Shown here: in pieces, positions 27,762-35,251 of the stretch
Layout: every line of letters starts with the position of its first letter
How positions within the stretch are numbered: position 1 is the first letter of the stretch
From: Mesorhizobium_B sp035998495
GTDB taxonomy: Bacteria > Pseudomonadota > Alphaproteobacteria > Rhizobiales > Rhizobiaceae
Reading direction: 5' to 3'
Length of the DNA stretch: 64,000 nt
Assembly: GCA_035998495.1 (NCBI GenBank)
Contig: DASYHP010000058.1
Coordinates: forward strand, 46,903-110,902
Notes under the pieces: generated by a model
What the model saw: the letters and a program-made list of their open reading frames with translations, nothing else
What the model was told of the DNA's origin: nothing
Databases searched by the model: none
Position numbers and translations under genes: made by a program

Positions 27762-28138
27762 GTCTCACCTGTGCCAGTCTGGGCGGGGGAGGCGAGGGAG
27801 CGGAGACGTTCATCGAACATTGCCCGCCAGAAGTCGTCGATGTTGTAATCGACCTTGGCCCATGCTGCCCGTAGCTGCTCCTCGGTGGGTTCGCGCAACT
27901 CCTCCAGCGCGGCCTTGCGCGCCTCCCGTAAGTCGCGCTGTGCGGCTTCGGCGCGGGCTTCCGCTTCTGCCACGTCCAGCCCCATACGAAGCCGCTCACC
28001 GTTTAGCAGTGTGTATTCGTGCCAAGCCTCATCCCGCTCCCGTGTCAGCCGCTCAATCTCGGCTGCGGCGTCTTCCCGCAGAAAGTGAGCGCCATCGGTT
28101 CGTCTGTCCCTCAGCCGCTCGATCAGTTCGGCGCTCAT
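27758..28138 (-). CDS. Phage hypothetical protein with central coiled coil
   Basis: 126 residues. Start ATG at 28138 overlaps the upstream gene's stop; the open frame continues further upstream but reads through the neighbour. Residues about 20-85 are an Ala/Glu/Arg-rich helix with heptad character (AAAEIERLTRERDEAW, EAEARAEAAQRDLREA). No known domain is recognised. Confidence 0.6.
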   Translation of the reverse strand: MSAELIERLRDRRTDGAHFLREDAAAEIERLTRERDEAWHEYTLLNGERLRMGLDVAEAEARAEAAQRDLREARKAALEELREPTEEQLRAAWAKVDYNIDDFWRAMFDERLRSLASPAQTGTGET

Positions 28139-28416
28139 GGCTGGCCTCCCTCGTTGAGCAAATCCCGCAAACCCTCGACGCCCTTGGTGGCGCGCCTCGA
28201 CATCGGCACGGGTGGCTTCCATAGCCCGGCGTCCTGCCAAATCTTATCGGCCTCTCCAACGTTGCGGGCATAGGTGCGCCACTCGTGCGCCTGATACGTT
28301 TCGCGGATAGCTGCCTTGAGCGGGGCGGGGAGCATCGCCCAGTGAGGCGGGCAGGCCAGTTGCGAGCGGTGGATCGGCTTCCGGCAGCATCGGCATTCAC
28401 CAAGCAACTTGCTCAT
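28135..28416 (-). CDS. Small zinc-finger-like phage protein
   Basis: 93 residues. N-terminal CRCCRKPIHRSQLACPPHW has four Cys and two His in zinc-finger spacing, then MLPAPLKAAIRETYQAHEW. Proteins with this C-x2-C...C-P-x-HW pattern are frequent small phage genes of unknown role. Overlaps both neighbours by 4 bases. Confidence 0.62.
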   Translation of the reverse strand: MSKLLGECRCCRKPIHRSQLACPPHWAMLPAPLKAAIRETYQAHEWRTYARNVGEADKIWQDAGLWKPPVPMSRRATKGVEGLRDLLNEGGQP

Positions 28417-28943
28417 GGCTGGCCTCCGGGGAAAGCGGCGAGGAGGGCGCGGAACCGGCTGTCATACCAAGCCGTGCCGCCGCTGCGGCTTGTGTGCTCG
28501 CGCATCCCCTCGCAAAATCCCGCATTGTAGGCGTCCTCCACCATCTTCTTGAGGCGTTGGATTTGCTCCACAGCCTCTCCCCGCTGTGTCGCTTGGATGG
28601 CTGCCCGGGCTTGCCAGAGGCCCCAAGCGGCCTGAACAAACGCGGCCTGATAGCGGTCTTCACCCTTCCATCGGCTAAGCTCCCAGCCTTTTGGTTGTGC
28701 CCACGCTTCGAACGCCTCGCGTTCCTGCCCCCCTCGTGCATCGAGGCTCACCGCTGGGGTGGTTTCCGCTGCTTCAATGTCTGCCCTGGCGTCTCGCAAC
28801 CAACCGGGGATCGGCGCGGCTGGGTCAAGGCCGTGGTGCTGAATGGCGCACTGGATGCTATTCGCCAAAAGAAGCTTTGCCGCGCTCAACAGGCGGGCGC
28901 TCACCGCCCCCTCTGCCGCTGGGGTGGGGTTGGGGCTAGTCAT
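28413..28943 (-). CDS. Phage hypothetical protein
   Basis: 176 residues from ATG 28943, chosen because it overlaps the upstream stop by 4 bases. It contains EAFEAWAQPKGWELSRWKGE and FVQAAWGLWQARAA, a pattern seen in many small phage proteins described as hypothetical, in which one helix-rich repeat is often joined to other modules. No catalytic motif is visible. Confidence 0.6.
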   Translation of the reverse strand: MTSPNPTPAAEGAVSARLLSAAKLLLANSIQCAIQHHGLDPAAPIPGWLRDARADIEAAETTPAVSLDARGGQEREAFEAWAQPKGWELSRWKGEDRYQAAFVQAAWGLWQARAAIQATQRGEAVEQIQRLKKMVEDAYNAGFCEGMREHTSRSGGTAWYDSRFRALLAAFPGGQP

Positions 28944-29224
28944 GCTGCCTCTTTGGCGAAAGCGGTCTCGCCCTTCTCGGTGAGAACCCATTGCCATTGG
29001 CCGCCACGCATGGCCTTGGTGATATTGCCTGCTCTGCGGTGGCGCTGAAGAAACCTGTCCGCAAGGCGGTAGCAGGGAGTATGATGGTCCTCTGCGACGA
29101 AGCCCAACGCCGTGTTGGCGTGGGTCCAAAGAGCATGGAAGCTTATGTGCCTGCCGGCCCCGAACAGGCTTCGCATTGCACCCTCGGCCTTCGCGGTTTG
29201 GTCTGGTGTTAGCGTGTCACTCAT
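28940..29224 (-). CDS. Phage hypothetical protein, winged-helix-like
   Basis: 94 residues from ATG 29224. The C-terminal half (YRLADRFLQRHRRAGNITKA, QWQWVLTEKG) looks like a small winged helix-turn-helix, where the last strands form the wing. That would suit a DNA-binding accessory factor. It overlaps the HNH gene's stop by 8 bases. Function unknown. Confidence 0.5.
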   Translation of the reverse strand: MSDTLTPDQTAKAEGAMRSLFGAGRHISFHALWTHANTALGFVAEDHHTPCYRLADRFLQRHRRAGNITKAMRGGQWQWVLTEKGETAFAKEAA

Positions 29225-29603
29225 GGTCTTGCTGAGCCTCGGTGATGTTGGGGACGTGCCAGCGCGGCTTCGGAAAGCCAGGCCCCTGCATCTTGCGATA
29301 GGAGCGGCCTGCTGTTTTCCGGCGCTTGGCGAGGATGCGGTCAGCCTTGTCCATGCGAGGCCGGTCTTCCTGGCGCGTCTTCCACCGATGGCAGGGAAGG
29401 CAGACGGCGGCGCAGTTCTCCAGCGTGGGCTCGCCGCCGAGTCCATCGGGCAGGATGTGGTCGTATTCCACGCCACGGTCGAGCGAACTGTCGCAGCGGA
29501 TGCCAGCCGGCAGACCGTATGCCTCTCCCTCTGCCTCGCACGTTCCGCCCGAGCGGAACCAAGCGGCTTCACGCACGGCGACTTTGAACTCGCGGCGCGC
29601 CAT
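29217..29603 (-). CDS. HNH endonuclease
   Basis: 128 residues. The HNH core is EYDHILPDGLGGEPTLENCAAVCLPCHRWKT: the first His in YDH, the Asn in LENC and the last His in CHRWKT, with C-x2-C zinc ligands (CLPC) beside it. N-terminal MARREFKVAVREAAWFRSGGTC is the usual start of phage HNH proteins. Likely cuts DNA during packaging or recombination, or acts as a free-standing homing enzyme. It lies among early genes, not next to the terminase. Confidence 0.82.
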   Translation of the reverse strand: MARREFKVAVREAAWFRSGGTCEAEGEAYGLPAGIRCDSSLDRGVEYDHILPDGLGGEPTLENCAAVCLPCHRWKTRQEDRPRMDKADRILAKRRKTAGRSYRKMQGPGFPKPRWHVPNITEAQQDHE

Positions 29604-29604
29604 C

Positions 29605-29994
29605 TCAGCCCTCCTCTCTCACGGCAGGCTCAATGATGGGGCGGGCGAGGGCGAGAGCGGCGCGAGCCGATGCCTCCGCTGCGACACATTGCGCATAGGC
29701 GTGAAGCACCGAGGTCGCCCTGATGTTGGCCGGGTCAATCATCGTGGCGAGCGCCGTCTGTGCCTCCTGGAGCGCGGCCCTTACGATGGGCAGGGCGTTT
29801 AGCTCGGCTGCCAGCCCTCGCGCAGCTTCCTCCGGCTTCTCGACCCATTCACTCACGATGAGCGCAGGAAAGCGCACATGATAGGTAGTCGTGCCGTCGC
29901 CGTTCTTCTGCCCGCCGGGAGTGGGATTGTAGGACAGGCCCCAGCCGTCTCGACCGCGTGGCGAAGCGATCCAGTGCTCCTCAGTCTCACCCAT
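29605..29994 (-). CDS. Phage hypothetical protein
   Basis: 129 residues from ATG 29994. The N-terminal half is beta-rich (WGLSYNPTPG, TTTYHVRFPALIVSEW) and the C-terminal half is an Ala-rich helix. No known domain is recognised. It overlaps the preceding 43-residue gene by 8 bases. Confidence 0.5.
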   Translation of the reverse strand: MGETEEHWIASPRGRDGWGLSYNPTPGGQKNGDGTTTYHVRFPALIVSEWVEKPEEAARGLAAELNALPIVRAALQEAQTALATMIDPANIRATSVLHAYAQCVAAEASARAALALARPIIEPAVREEG

Positions 29995-30118
29995 GACACG
30001 CCTCCTGTGCGGCAGCCTCACGGGAGCGACGGCGGCGCCACCACTGCGCGCCTTTCCAGGCGATCCAGGACCGGATGTGCCGAGCGGCGAACGCTCGCGT
30101 GATCTGAGCGCGGCTCAT
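29987..30118 (-). CDS. Very small basic protein, translationally coupled to RecT gene
   Basis: 43 residues, very Arg- and Trp-rich (ITRAFAARHIRSWIAWKGAQ, WWRRRRSREAAA). Its ATG overlaps the stop of the RecT gene (ATGA) and its end overlaps the next ATG by 8 bases, filling what would otherwise be a gap in the operon. The tight coupling supports translation; function is unknown. Confidence 0.45.
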   Translation of the reverse strand: MSRAQITRAFAARHIRSWIAWKGAQWWRRRRSREAAAQEACHG

Positions 30119-31272
30119 GACAGCCACCTCACCGCAGAAGCCTCGATGCCCGCGATGCCGGCGATGTGCGCGGCCGCGTCGCCCTTCTCGACCTCCTGCT
30201 CGGCCACCGCGAAGCACTGCCGCTTGATGCTGGAGGCCTTCTCCTTGGCCAGGGTGCTCAGCGGCTTCGGGGCTTCCTTGGCGACGATCTTGGCCTGGTC
30301 CTCGATCGGCCCCGTCTCGCCGTCGGCAGCCGTCACGGCGCAAAGGGCGGTCGCCACGCGGGCCAACCATGTGCGCTCGGCATCGCTCAGTGTGGGGGAG
30401 GACGATGCGGCGCTCGCCTGCTCAGAACCGCCGTCACCGTCCTCCGGGGCGGCAGGCCCTTCACCGCCGCCGAACAGATCGCCATCGGCCTCGGGCTCGT
30501 TGATCCGCGAGGCCGGCTGCTGGAAGACGCTGGAGGGCTCGTCTTCCTTGGGCTCGTCCTGGCCGGTTTCCGGGCCGCTGGTGAGCAACTCCGTCTCGCG
30601 GGTCACATGGGCCGCGCTGAACCCTTCCTGCGCTCCTGGGGCATCCTGACGCGATTGCAGGCGAGTCAGGACTGTCGGTGTCACGTCGCGCGCTCTGTCG
30701 GGTCCGAACTCGGCCGCCTCATCTCGATCATAGACCCCAAGGATCACCTCGGGCGTATAGCGGCGGGCCCATGCGCGCGCGGAGTAGTAGCCGAGCTGCT
30801 GACGCGGGTCGGACTTCCAAAGCGGCGAGTTCTTCGGGTGAATCGCCCCGACCATCGGGCTCTCGTAGGCATAATCCTGCCCATCGAGGTTGCCCGTGAC
30901 CTTGCACCAGAGCTCGTTGCCCTCACCGGAAAACTCGTAGCGCAGCCGCCCTTTGATCCCCGACCGCGTGTTCACTACGGCCGCGATAAGCTGGGCCTCG
31001 TAGGCGATCAGGTCGTTGACCGAGTAGGACTTCGCCGCGACCGCAAAGGGGTTCATCTCCCACTGCATCGCCTGGAGCGACACGGCCATGCAGGCGCCGG
31101 GATTGCCGCGAAGGTGCTTGGGCAGAGCGATGCCGGCCCGCGACATGACCTCGGCGAACTTCACCACCTCGGCCAAGTTCTGCGGCGCGAGAGACGTCCC
31201 GCCGGCGCTGTGGGCCAGGCCGATCGACGTCATCGGCAGAAGTTTTTCGGTCTGGGGAACGACGGCGTTCAT
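30115..31272 (-). CDS. recT: RecT-family single-strand annealing protein
   Basis: 385-residue Redbeta/RecT-type recombinase that pairs complementary single strands after exonuclease resection. The RecT core occupies about residues 20-210: AEVMSRAGIALPKHLRGNPG, WEMNPFAVAAKSYSVN, YEAQLIAAVVNT, and QQLGYYSARAWARRYTPEVI. The C-terminal third is acidic and Ser/Glu-rich. The ATG at 31272 gives MNAVVPQTEK. Two genes upstream in the operon is a RecE-like exonuclease, its expected partner, but a zinc/HNH-type gene lies between them. Confidence 0.9.
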   Translation of the reverse strand: MNAVVPQTEKLLPMTSIGLAHSAGGTSLAPQNLAEVVKFAEVMSRAGIALPKHLRGNPGACMAVSLQAMQWEMNPFAVAAKSYSVNDLIAYEAQLIAAVVNTRSGIKGRLRYEFSGEGNELWCKVTGNLDGQDYAYESPMVGAIHPKNSPLWKSDPRQQLGYYSARAWARRYTPEVILGVYDRDEAAEFGPDRARDVTPTVLTRLQSRQDAPGAQEGFSAAHVTRETELLTSGPETGQDEPKEDEPSSVFQQPASRINEPEADGDLFGGGEGPAAPEDGDGGSEQASAASSSPTLSDAERTWLARVATALCAVTAADGETGPIEDQAKIVAKEAPKPLSTLAKEKASSIKRQCFAVAEQEVEKGDAAAHIAGIAGIEASAVRWLS

Positions 31273-31274
31273 GG

Positions 31275-32081
31275 CTAGGCGGCCTCGCTGTTCTTGAGGA
31301 AGCGGCCGTCGGCACCATGCGCGCGGCCATAGGTGTGAGCCCGACGGTTGCGGGCCTGTTCCGACGGCGTTGCCCATCGGCAGTTCTCGGGACTGTAGGA
31401 GCCGTCGTTGTCGATCCGGTCGAGGGTGTGGCCGGGCGGTCTCTGCCCCATGTCGGCGAGGAAGGCCTCGAAGCTGGCAAGCCAGCGGTCACAGATCGTG
31501 ATGCCTCGGCCGCCATAGTGCGGGAACGCAGGATTGCTCGGCGTGAGGCACCGGGCCCGCATGCCCTTCCATACGATGTGCTCGGGTGAGCCGGACCGGC
31601 CGTGGGTGCGCGCCAAGCCAGCGATGTTCTCGGCATGCAGGCAGCCGCAGGATTTCACATTCCCGCTGGACAGCGAAGCAGTAGCAACGACGGCGGCCCC
31701 ACCACACTCGCAGCGGCAGGCCCAATGAACCGCGCCATCTCGCGAGAACGCCCGCTCTGCCACCGTCAGCCGGCCAAACTTCCTGCCGGCCAGCCTGCCG
31801 GAGTTGGCCAGGCTTGCCGTCTCGCTTTGCAAGCAACCGCACGATTGGGTGTGGCCGCTCACCAAACTCTGCGACCAGACGCCCACAACCTCGCCGCAGT
31901 CGCACCGGCAGGCCCAGATCGGGTAGAGACGAGTGCCGCGCTCCGAACGCTGCGGGCCTGCATAGTGAAGCGCGAGCAGCCGTCCAAACCTCTGGCCAGT
32001 CAGATCGCGGAAGCCGGGGTGCTTCCCTGTGCCCCAACGAGGATGCGGTGGGTGAGGATGCCGCTCGATCGAATAGCGCAT
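31275..32081 (-). CDS. Phage zinc-binding AP2/HNH-like nuclease candidate
   Basis: 268 residues from ATG 32081. It has two tandem modules of the C-x-C-x-CG type (WACRCDCGEVVGVW...QSCGCL, WACRCECGGAA...KSCGCLHAEN), which look like zinc ribbons for DNA binding. The C-terminal block has HYGGRGITICDRWLASFEAF, DRIDNDGSYSPENCRWAT and QARNRR. This C-terminal block is widespread in phage proteins linked to AP2/HNH-type homing endonucleases. It sits between exonuclease and recT and overlaps the exonuclease stop. Homing role is inferred. Confidence 0.65.
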   Translation of the reverse strand: MRYSIERHPHPPHPRWGTGKHPGFRDLTGQRFGRLLALHYAGPQRSERGTRLYPIWACRCDCGEVVGVWSQSLVSGHTQSCGCLQSETASLANSGRLAGRKFGRLTVAERAFSRDGAVHWACRCECGGAAVVATASLSSGNVKSCGCLHAENIAGLARTHGRSGSPEHIVWKGMRARCLTPSNPAFPHYGGRGITICDRWLASFEAFLADMGQRPPGHTLDRIDNDGSYSPENCRWATPSEQARNRRAHTYGRAHGADGRFLKNSEAA

Positions 32082-33094
32082 CACGCGGCCTCCTGCAGAC
32101 GCTCTTCGATGTCGAGAAAGCGGTCGAGCCGATCCTTCAGCCAGACCTTCATCTGGATTCGACGCTCGCCTGCATTGAAGGGGCGAGCTCCCGGCCATTC
32201 GCCCGTGTCGAGCCCACGCCGAATGCCGCGAAGGCACCAGCGGATCACGCGCTCGCCGCGGTCCAGGTCGAACTGATCCGCCTCGACGTGCGCAGTGTCG
32301 GGCACGTCGTCGTTGAGGACGTAGATCAGGACGAAGGTCTCAAAGGGGATGCCGAGTTCGCGGCAGATCATCCGCGTCATGGCCGCCTGCAGGAAGTAGC
32401 AGGCATCGCCGAATTGCCGCTCGAGGAAGTCTTCGTCGAGGCTGCTTGTCGTCTTGAGGTCGGCGAAGACCCCGTCCACCCGAGCCATGGCGTCGGGCCG
32501 CGTCTTGAGCCAAATGCCGGTCTCGGGATCCTTGCAGGCGAGGGTGCGCTCGACGGCGCCGTTCAGCACGCCGGCGCGCACCACGTCATAGCGGGCCGCG
32601 TCATCGGCCATGCGCTTTATGCGCTCGATCTGGTCGGGCGTGACGGGCGTCTTGCCGGACGCCTCAACCTCGGCCCGCCATTCCTGCGCTGCCTTGGTTT
32701 TGTAGTCTCGGAAGTTCGCAGGCCGAACTGCGAAGCTTTCGGAGAACACTTCGTCGGCCAGCATGAGGGCGTGACAGGCCCGCCCAAAATCAAGGGCGTC
32801 GGTGCTCTTGAGCTTGACGTGGTTGGGGTTCCACGTCCAGCGCCCCCAGAAGGCTTTTGGGCTCCCTCCATGCGTCGGAAGCAGCCAAGCCAGCACGCTC
32901 TTGGACACCGACGGCCCGTCGAACAGATCACGCTTGCCGTGATAGTCAGCGAGGCTGATCCCGCGGAAACAGCCCGGCTCGCTGATCGGCTTTCCATCCC
33001 AGACGCGCTCGGCGGCGAGGTTGCTCACCACGCGAGAAGCAGCGGCGCCGATGGGCTCGAACTTGTCGGGCTCGATCCTTGGAAGGTCGTTCAT
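32081..33094 (-). CDS. RecE-like exonuclease (PD-(D/E)XK, exodeoxyribonuclease VIII type)
   Basis: 337 residues. The start contains DFGRACHALMLADEVF, the G-x-x-x-H motif of the lambda-exonuclease/RecE fold; the catalytic core is RPDAMARVDGVFADLKTTSS (Asp, Asp-x-Lys), followed by a helix with QAAMTRM. It would resect double-strand ends 5' to 3' and load the RecT protein encoded downstream. The ATG at 33094 gives MNDLPRIEP and overlaps the neighbour by 4 bases. Confidence 0.87.
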   Translation of the reverse strand: MNDLPRIEPDKFEPIGAAASRVVSNLAAERVWDGKPISEPGCFRGISLADYHGKRDLFDGPSVSKSVLAWLLPTHGGSPKAFWGRWTWNPNHVKLKSTDALDFGRACHALMLADEVFSESFAVRPANFRDYKTKAAQEWRAEVEASGKTPVTPDQIERIKRMADDAARYDVVRAGVLNGAVERTLACKDPETGIWLKTRPDAMARVDGVFADLKTTSSLDEDFLERQFGDACYFLQAAMTRMICRELGIPFETFVLIYVLNDDVPDTAHVEADQFDLDRGERVIRWCLRGIRRGLDTGEWPGARPFNAGERRIQMKVWLKDRLDRFLDIEERLQEAA

Positions 33095-33279
33095 GTGCGC
33101 AGCTCCATTCCGAGCATTTCGAAGGTGCGAAAGCAGGCCTTGGCCTCGGCCTCGAACTGCTCACGGATGGCGGGGCGCAGCCGGTCGAACCGTTGCCGTG
33201 CCCGGACCGGATCCCGCTCTCGGCTCCACTCGCGATAGATCGCGATCGCGCCCTCGTTGATGAGTTCGGTCGCGTCCAT
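33091..33279 (-). CDS. Small phage hypothetical protein
   Basis: 62 residues from ATG 33279, helical and charged (ELINEGAIAIYREWSRERDP, REQFEAEAKACFRTFEMLGM). Single-base overlap with the gene upstream and 4-base overlap with the exonuclease. No recognised domain. Confidence 0.55.
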   Translation of the reverse strand: MDATELINEGAIAIYREWSRERDPVRARQRFDRLRPAIREQFEAEAKACFRTFEMLGMELRT

Positions 33280-33464
33280 CACCGGAGTCCCATCGCGAGC
33301 GCCGCGATCGGCAGCGCGAAGCTGATCGCTACGCCCACCGCCAGAAACGCGTTGTGGCTGGAGAGCCATTGCCCGAACTGCTCAAGGGAGCAGTCCGCCG
33401 GCGGCAGGTTCGCGAACAGCTCGGCCGCAGCCTTGCGGGAGCCGGTGAAGGTGAGGGGGCGCAT
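33279..33464 (-). CDS. Small membrane protein
   Basis: 61 residues. The first 37 residues are soluble; the end is one hydrophobic helix (AFLAVGVAISFALPIAALAM). Start and stop overlap neighbours by one base each. Could be a superinfection-exclusion or accessory protein; nothing more specific can be said. Confidence 0.55.
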   Translation of the reverse strand: MRPLTFTGSRKAAAELFANLPPADCSLEQFGQWLSSHNAFLAVGVAISFALPIAALAMGLR

Positions 33465-33613
33465 CAGCGATCCCCCTCTTGCTTGAGGCGAATCGTCATG
33501 CCGACGATGAGGGCGCAGAGGGCGACTAGCCCTCGCACCACGAGCGAAAGCAGAAGCAGCGTCCCGGCGAAGGTCCAGAAGCTATAGAAGATCGCGTTGA
33601 GCAGGTCGGCCAT
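33464..33613 (-). CDS. Very small membrane protein
   Basis: 49 residues from ATG 33613 to a TGA at 33464-33466, overlapping the next ATG. Two hydrophobic stretches (IFYSFWTFAGTLLLLSLVV and LVALCALIVGM) with a charged tail RLKQEGDR. It exactly fills the gap between two other operon genes, which supports it as real. The two adjacent membrane-protein genes may work together. Confidence 0.6.
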   Translation of the reverse strand: MADLLNAIFYSFWTFAGTLLLLSLVVRGLVALCALIVGMTIRLKQEGDR

Positions 33614-33615
33614 GG

Positions 33616-33864
33616 CTATGCCGCCCTCGCCGGAGCCGCGTGCCCGTCGCCCAGCGCCAGGACGGCAGAGTCGACATGCTCGCGCTCGGGATCGGCGGGC
33701 GGGATATTGATGCCGAGCGCCGGGGCGATCTCTCGGAAGCAGCGCCTGGCCAGCTCAAGGTGGTAGTCCCGCTCGGCCGGCCGATGTACGGCCAGAAGCA
33801 AGTCCTCGTAGAGATAGCGGGCATGCTCTTTGGCGAGCGAAACGGCGTGATCGGAAAGGCTCAC
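33616..33864 (-). CDS. Small phage hypothetical protein, GTG start
   Basis: 82 residues. The GTG at 33864 has GAGGAG seven bases upstream and gives MSLSDHAVSLAKEHARYLYE; the longer upstream frame is a proline/arginine-rich shadow. Helical, with AERDYHLELARRCFREIAPA. No known domain. Confidence 0.55.
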   Translation of the reverse strand: MSLSDHAVSLAKEHARYLYEDLLLAVHRPAERDYHLELARRCFREIAPALGINIPPADPEREHVDSAVLALGDGHAAPARAA

Positions 33865-33883
33865 GGGAAAGCTCCTCACGTTG

Positions 33884-34108
33884 TCAGGGAAAGGGGCGGG
33901 GCCGGCGCTCACCGCGCAGGCAAAAGGCGCTGGAGCGGTCCTGGGCGGCCTTGAGCGAGCCCTCGTAGGCGCCCCAGGCCTCGTCCTCGAACTGCTCGTC
34001 GGTGAGAGAGCGGAGCCGTGCGGCCTCGGCCCGGAACGGCCCGCCGAAGCTCTCGTAGCGCTCGGCCCGCTCAAGCCGCGCTGGGACGTGCGGGGGGAGG
34101 CGGCTCAT
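33884..34108 (-). CDS. Small phage hypothetical protein
   Basis: 74 residues, starting MSRLPPHVPARLERAERYES, with LTDEQFEDEAWGAYEGSLKA. The start overlaps the upstream stop by 4 bases. Probably a helical cytoplasmic protein of unknown role. Confidence 0.5.
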   Translation of the reverse strand: MSRLPPHVPARLERAERYESFGGPFRAEAARLRSLTDEQFEDEAWGAYEGSLKAAQDRSSAFCLRGERRPRPFP

Positions 34109-34314
34109 GTCGCGCTCCCGGTGGCTGCGGCGCGCTGTGCAAGGGCGCGCTCAAACTCGATTTCGCGATCCGTCTTGGAATTGCAGACTGGGCAGGGAAC
34201 GATGGGGCCGTTGTTCGGCATCTCGATCCAACCAGCCTCGGGCTCGGCTTTACAGTAGAAGCAGGCCGTCGCCGTATGCCCGTGGGCGGGGAGGGGCGTG
34301 TGTGGAGAGGTCAT
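34105..34314 (-). CDS. Small zinc-ribbon protein
   Basis: 69 residues from ATG 34314. Two C-x2-C pairs (CFYC and CPVC, 20 residues apart) form a zinc ribbon, followed by a basic helix (REIEFERALAQRAAA). Likely nucleic-acid or protein binding. Confidence 0.55.
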   Translation of the reverse strand: MTSPHTPLPAHGHTATACFYCKAEPEAGWIEMPNNGPIVPCPVCNSKTDREIEFERALAQRAAATGSAT

Positions 34315-34325
34315 GGTGGCCTCCG

Positions 34326-34556
34326 TCACGCGGCTTGAGCGAGAGAGGCGGACAGAGCGTCGATGGCGCGGCGCGCCCCATTCGGCCCCGCATATTGGCC
34401 GACGCACTCGCCGTCCTTCACGATGTCCCAGCAGGCCGAGAGGCGGCGATAAACGAGATGCCCGCGATACTCGGCAGGCCGCGCGTCCGTCTCGTAGAAC
34501 TCCGGGCCGTAGCTCGCGTCGTGGGGGCGGTGCCAAGGGTTGCGGTAGCGGGCCAT
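34326..34556 (-). CDS. First gene of the leftward early operon, hypothetical
   Basis: 76 residues from ATG 34556, starting MARYRNPWHRPHDASYGPEF, with HLVYRRLSACWDIVKDGECV. It is the promoter-proximal gene of the leftward arm; the repressor-type operators begin about 50 bases upstream. No recognised domain. Confidence 0.55.
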   Translation of the reverse strand: MARYRNPWHRPHDASYGPEFYETDARPAEYRGHLVYRRLSACWDIVKDGECVGQYAGPNGARRAIDALSASLAQAA

Positions 34557-34604
34557 CTGCGTCTCTCTCCTCCGGGCCGGCTCGGGTGCCGGTATGGAGA
34601 GAAC

Positions 34605-34652
34605 TTGCCAGATGGCAAAGCAGGTGGCAAGTGGCAAAATGCCAAGTGGCAA
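34605..34652. promoter_or_regulatory. Left operator region of the prophage switch
   Basis: A perfect TTGCCA-GA-TGGCAA site at 34605-34618 and a one-mismatch site ATGCCA-AG-TGGCAA at 34639-34652, with further TGGCAA half-sites at 34625-34630 and 34632-34637. The same 14-bp dyad occurs four times near the cI start, so this is the expected leftward operator/promoter controlling the early operon that starts at 34556. Confidence 0.75.
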
Positions 34653-34684
34653 ATAATTCTTGACGCCCTCGCGCGACCTGGCGC

Positions 34685-34720
34685 AAAAGAAAAACCCCGG
34701 CGGGGATGATCCGGCCGGGG
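34685..34720 (-). terminator. Rho-independent terminator on the minus strand
   Basis: GC stem CCCCGGC/GCCGGGG (arms 34695-34701 and 34714-34720) followed on the minus strand by TTTTTCTTTT. It would stop leftward transcripts just before the left operator, insulating the early promoter from upstream transcription. No minus-strand protein gene precedes it within 1.7 kb, so it may end a non-coding transcript. Confidence 0.75.
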
Positions 34721-34734
34721 CGCGAGGAAGCCAA

Positions 34735-35251
34735 AAAGAAGTGCTTGCAACCGGAAACATAGCCCAGAACGGGCTCACCGGCAACCTACAGGCGGCCTCG
34801 CGGCGCGGAACTGCTCACCCCACGGTGTCTGCTCGGAGGCTCCCGGCCGTGAGGAATCAGGAAAGCGCAGAGGCGACGGTCTTCCTCGGGCATTGCCCCG
34901 TCGCGCCGATCATTCCGGTGCATGAGTGCTCAGCGGTTTCGATTGCCAGGCTCAATCGACGGTCGGGACGGGTAGGCGCCGTCCGAATGCTTTGGATGCG
35001 AGCTGAGGTGTAAACTGCGCAACATGCCCTGAGACGATCAGACGGACTGGCCCACCGGGGAAACGGGCAGCGCAGGATATCCCGACTTCATAGCATCCCG
35101 GCCCGCCAGCATACGGCGGGGCGAAAGGGCGGAACCCCTGGTGGTCTCAGGGCGAACGTCTTGAATGGGCGTAGTGCGTCCAGAAGGGCGCGACACGACG
35201 CACGGGTGACGCAAGCCAGCCTTGCGAGTAAGGCCTCTCGAGGGAGTACAC
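34735..35251. other. About 500-bp stretch without a convincing protein gene
   Basis: No frame here looks like a real protein. It holds a hairpin CCCGCC-N7-GGCGGG at 35102-35120 and many short GC-rich inverted segments between 35040 and 35200. The minus-strand terminator at 34685-34720 lies at its left edge and the DUF488 gene starts at its right edge. It could contain the DUF488 promoter and leader, or a structured leftward RNA ending at the terminator. Confidence 0.35.
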
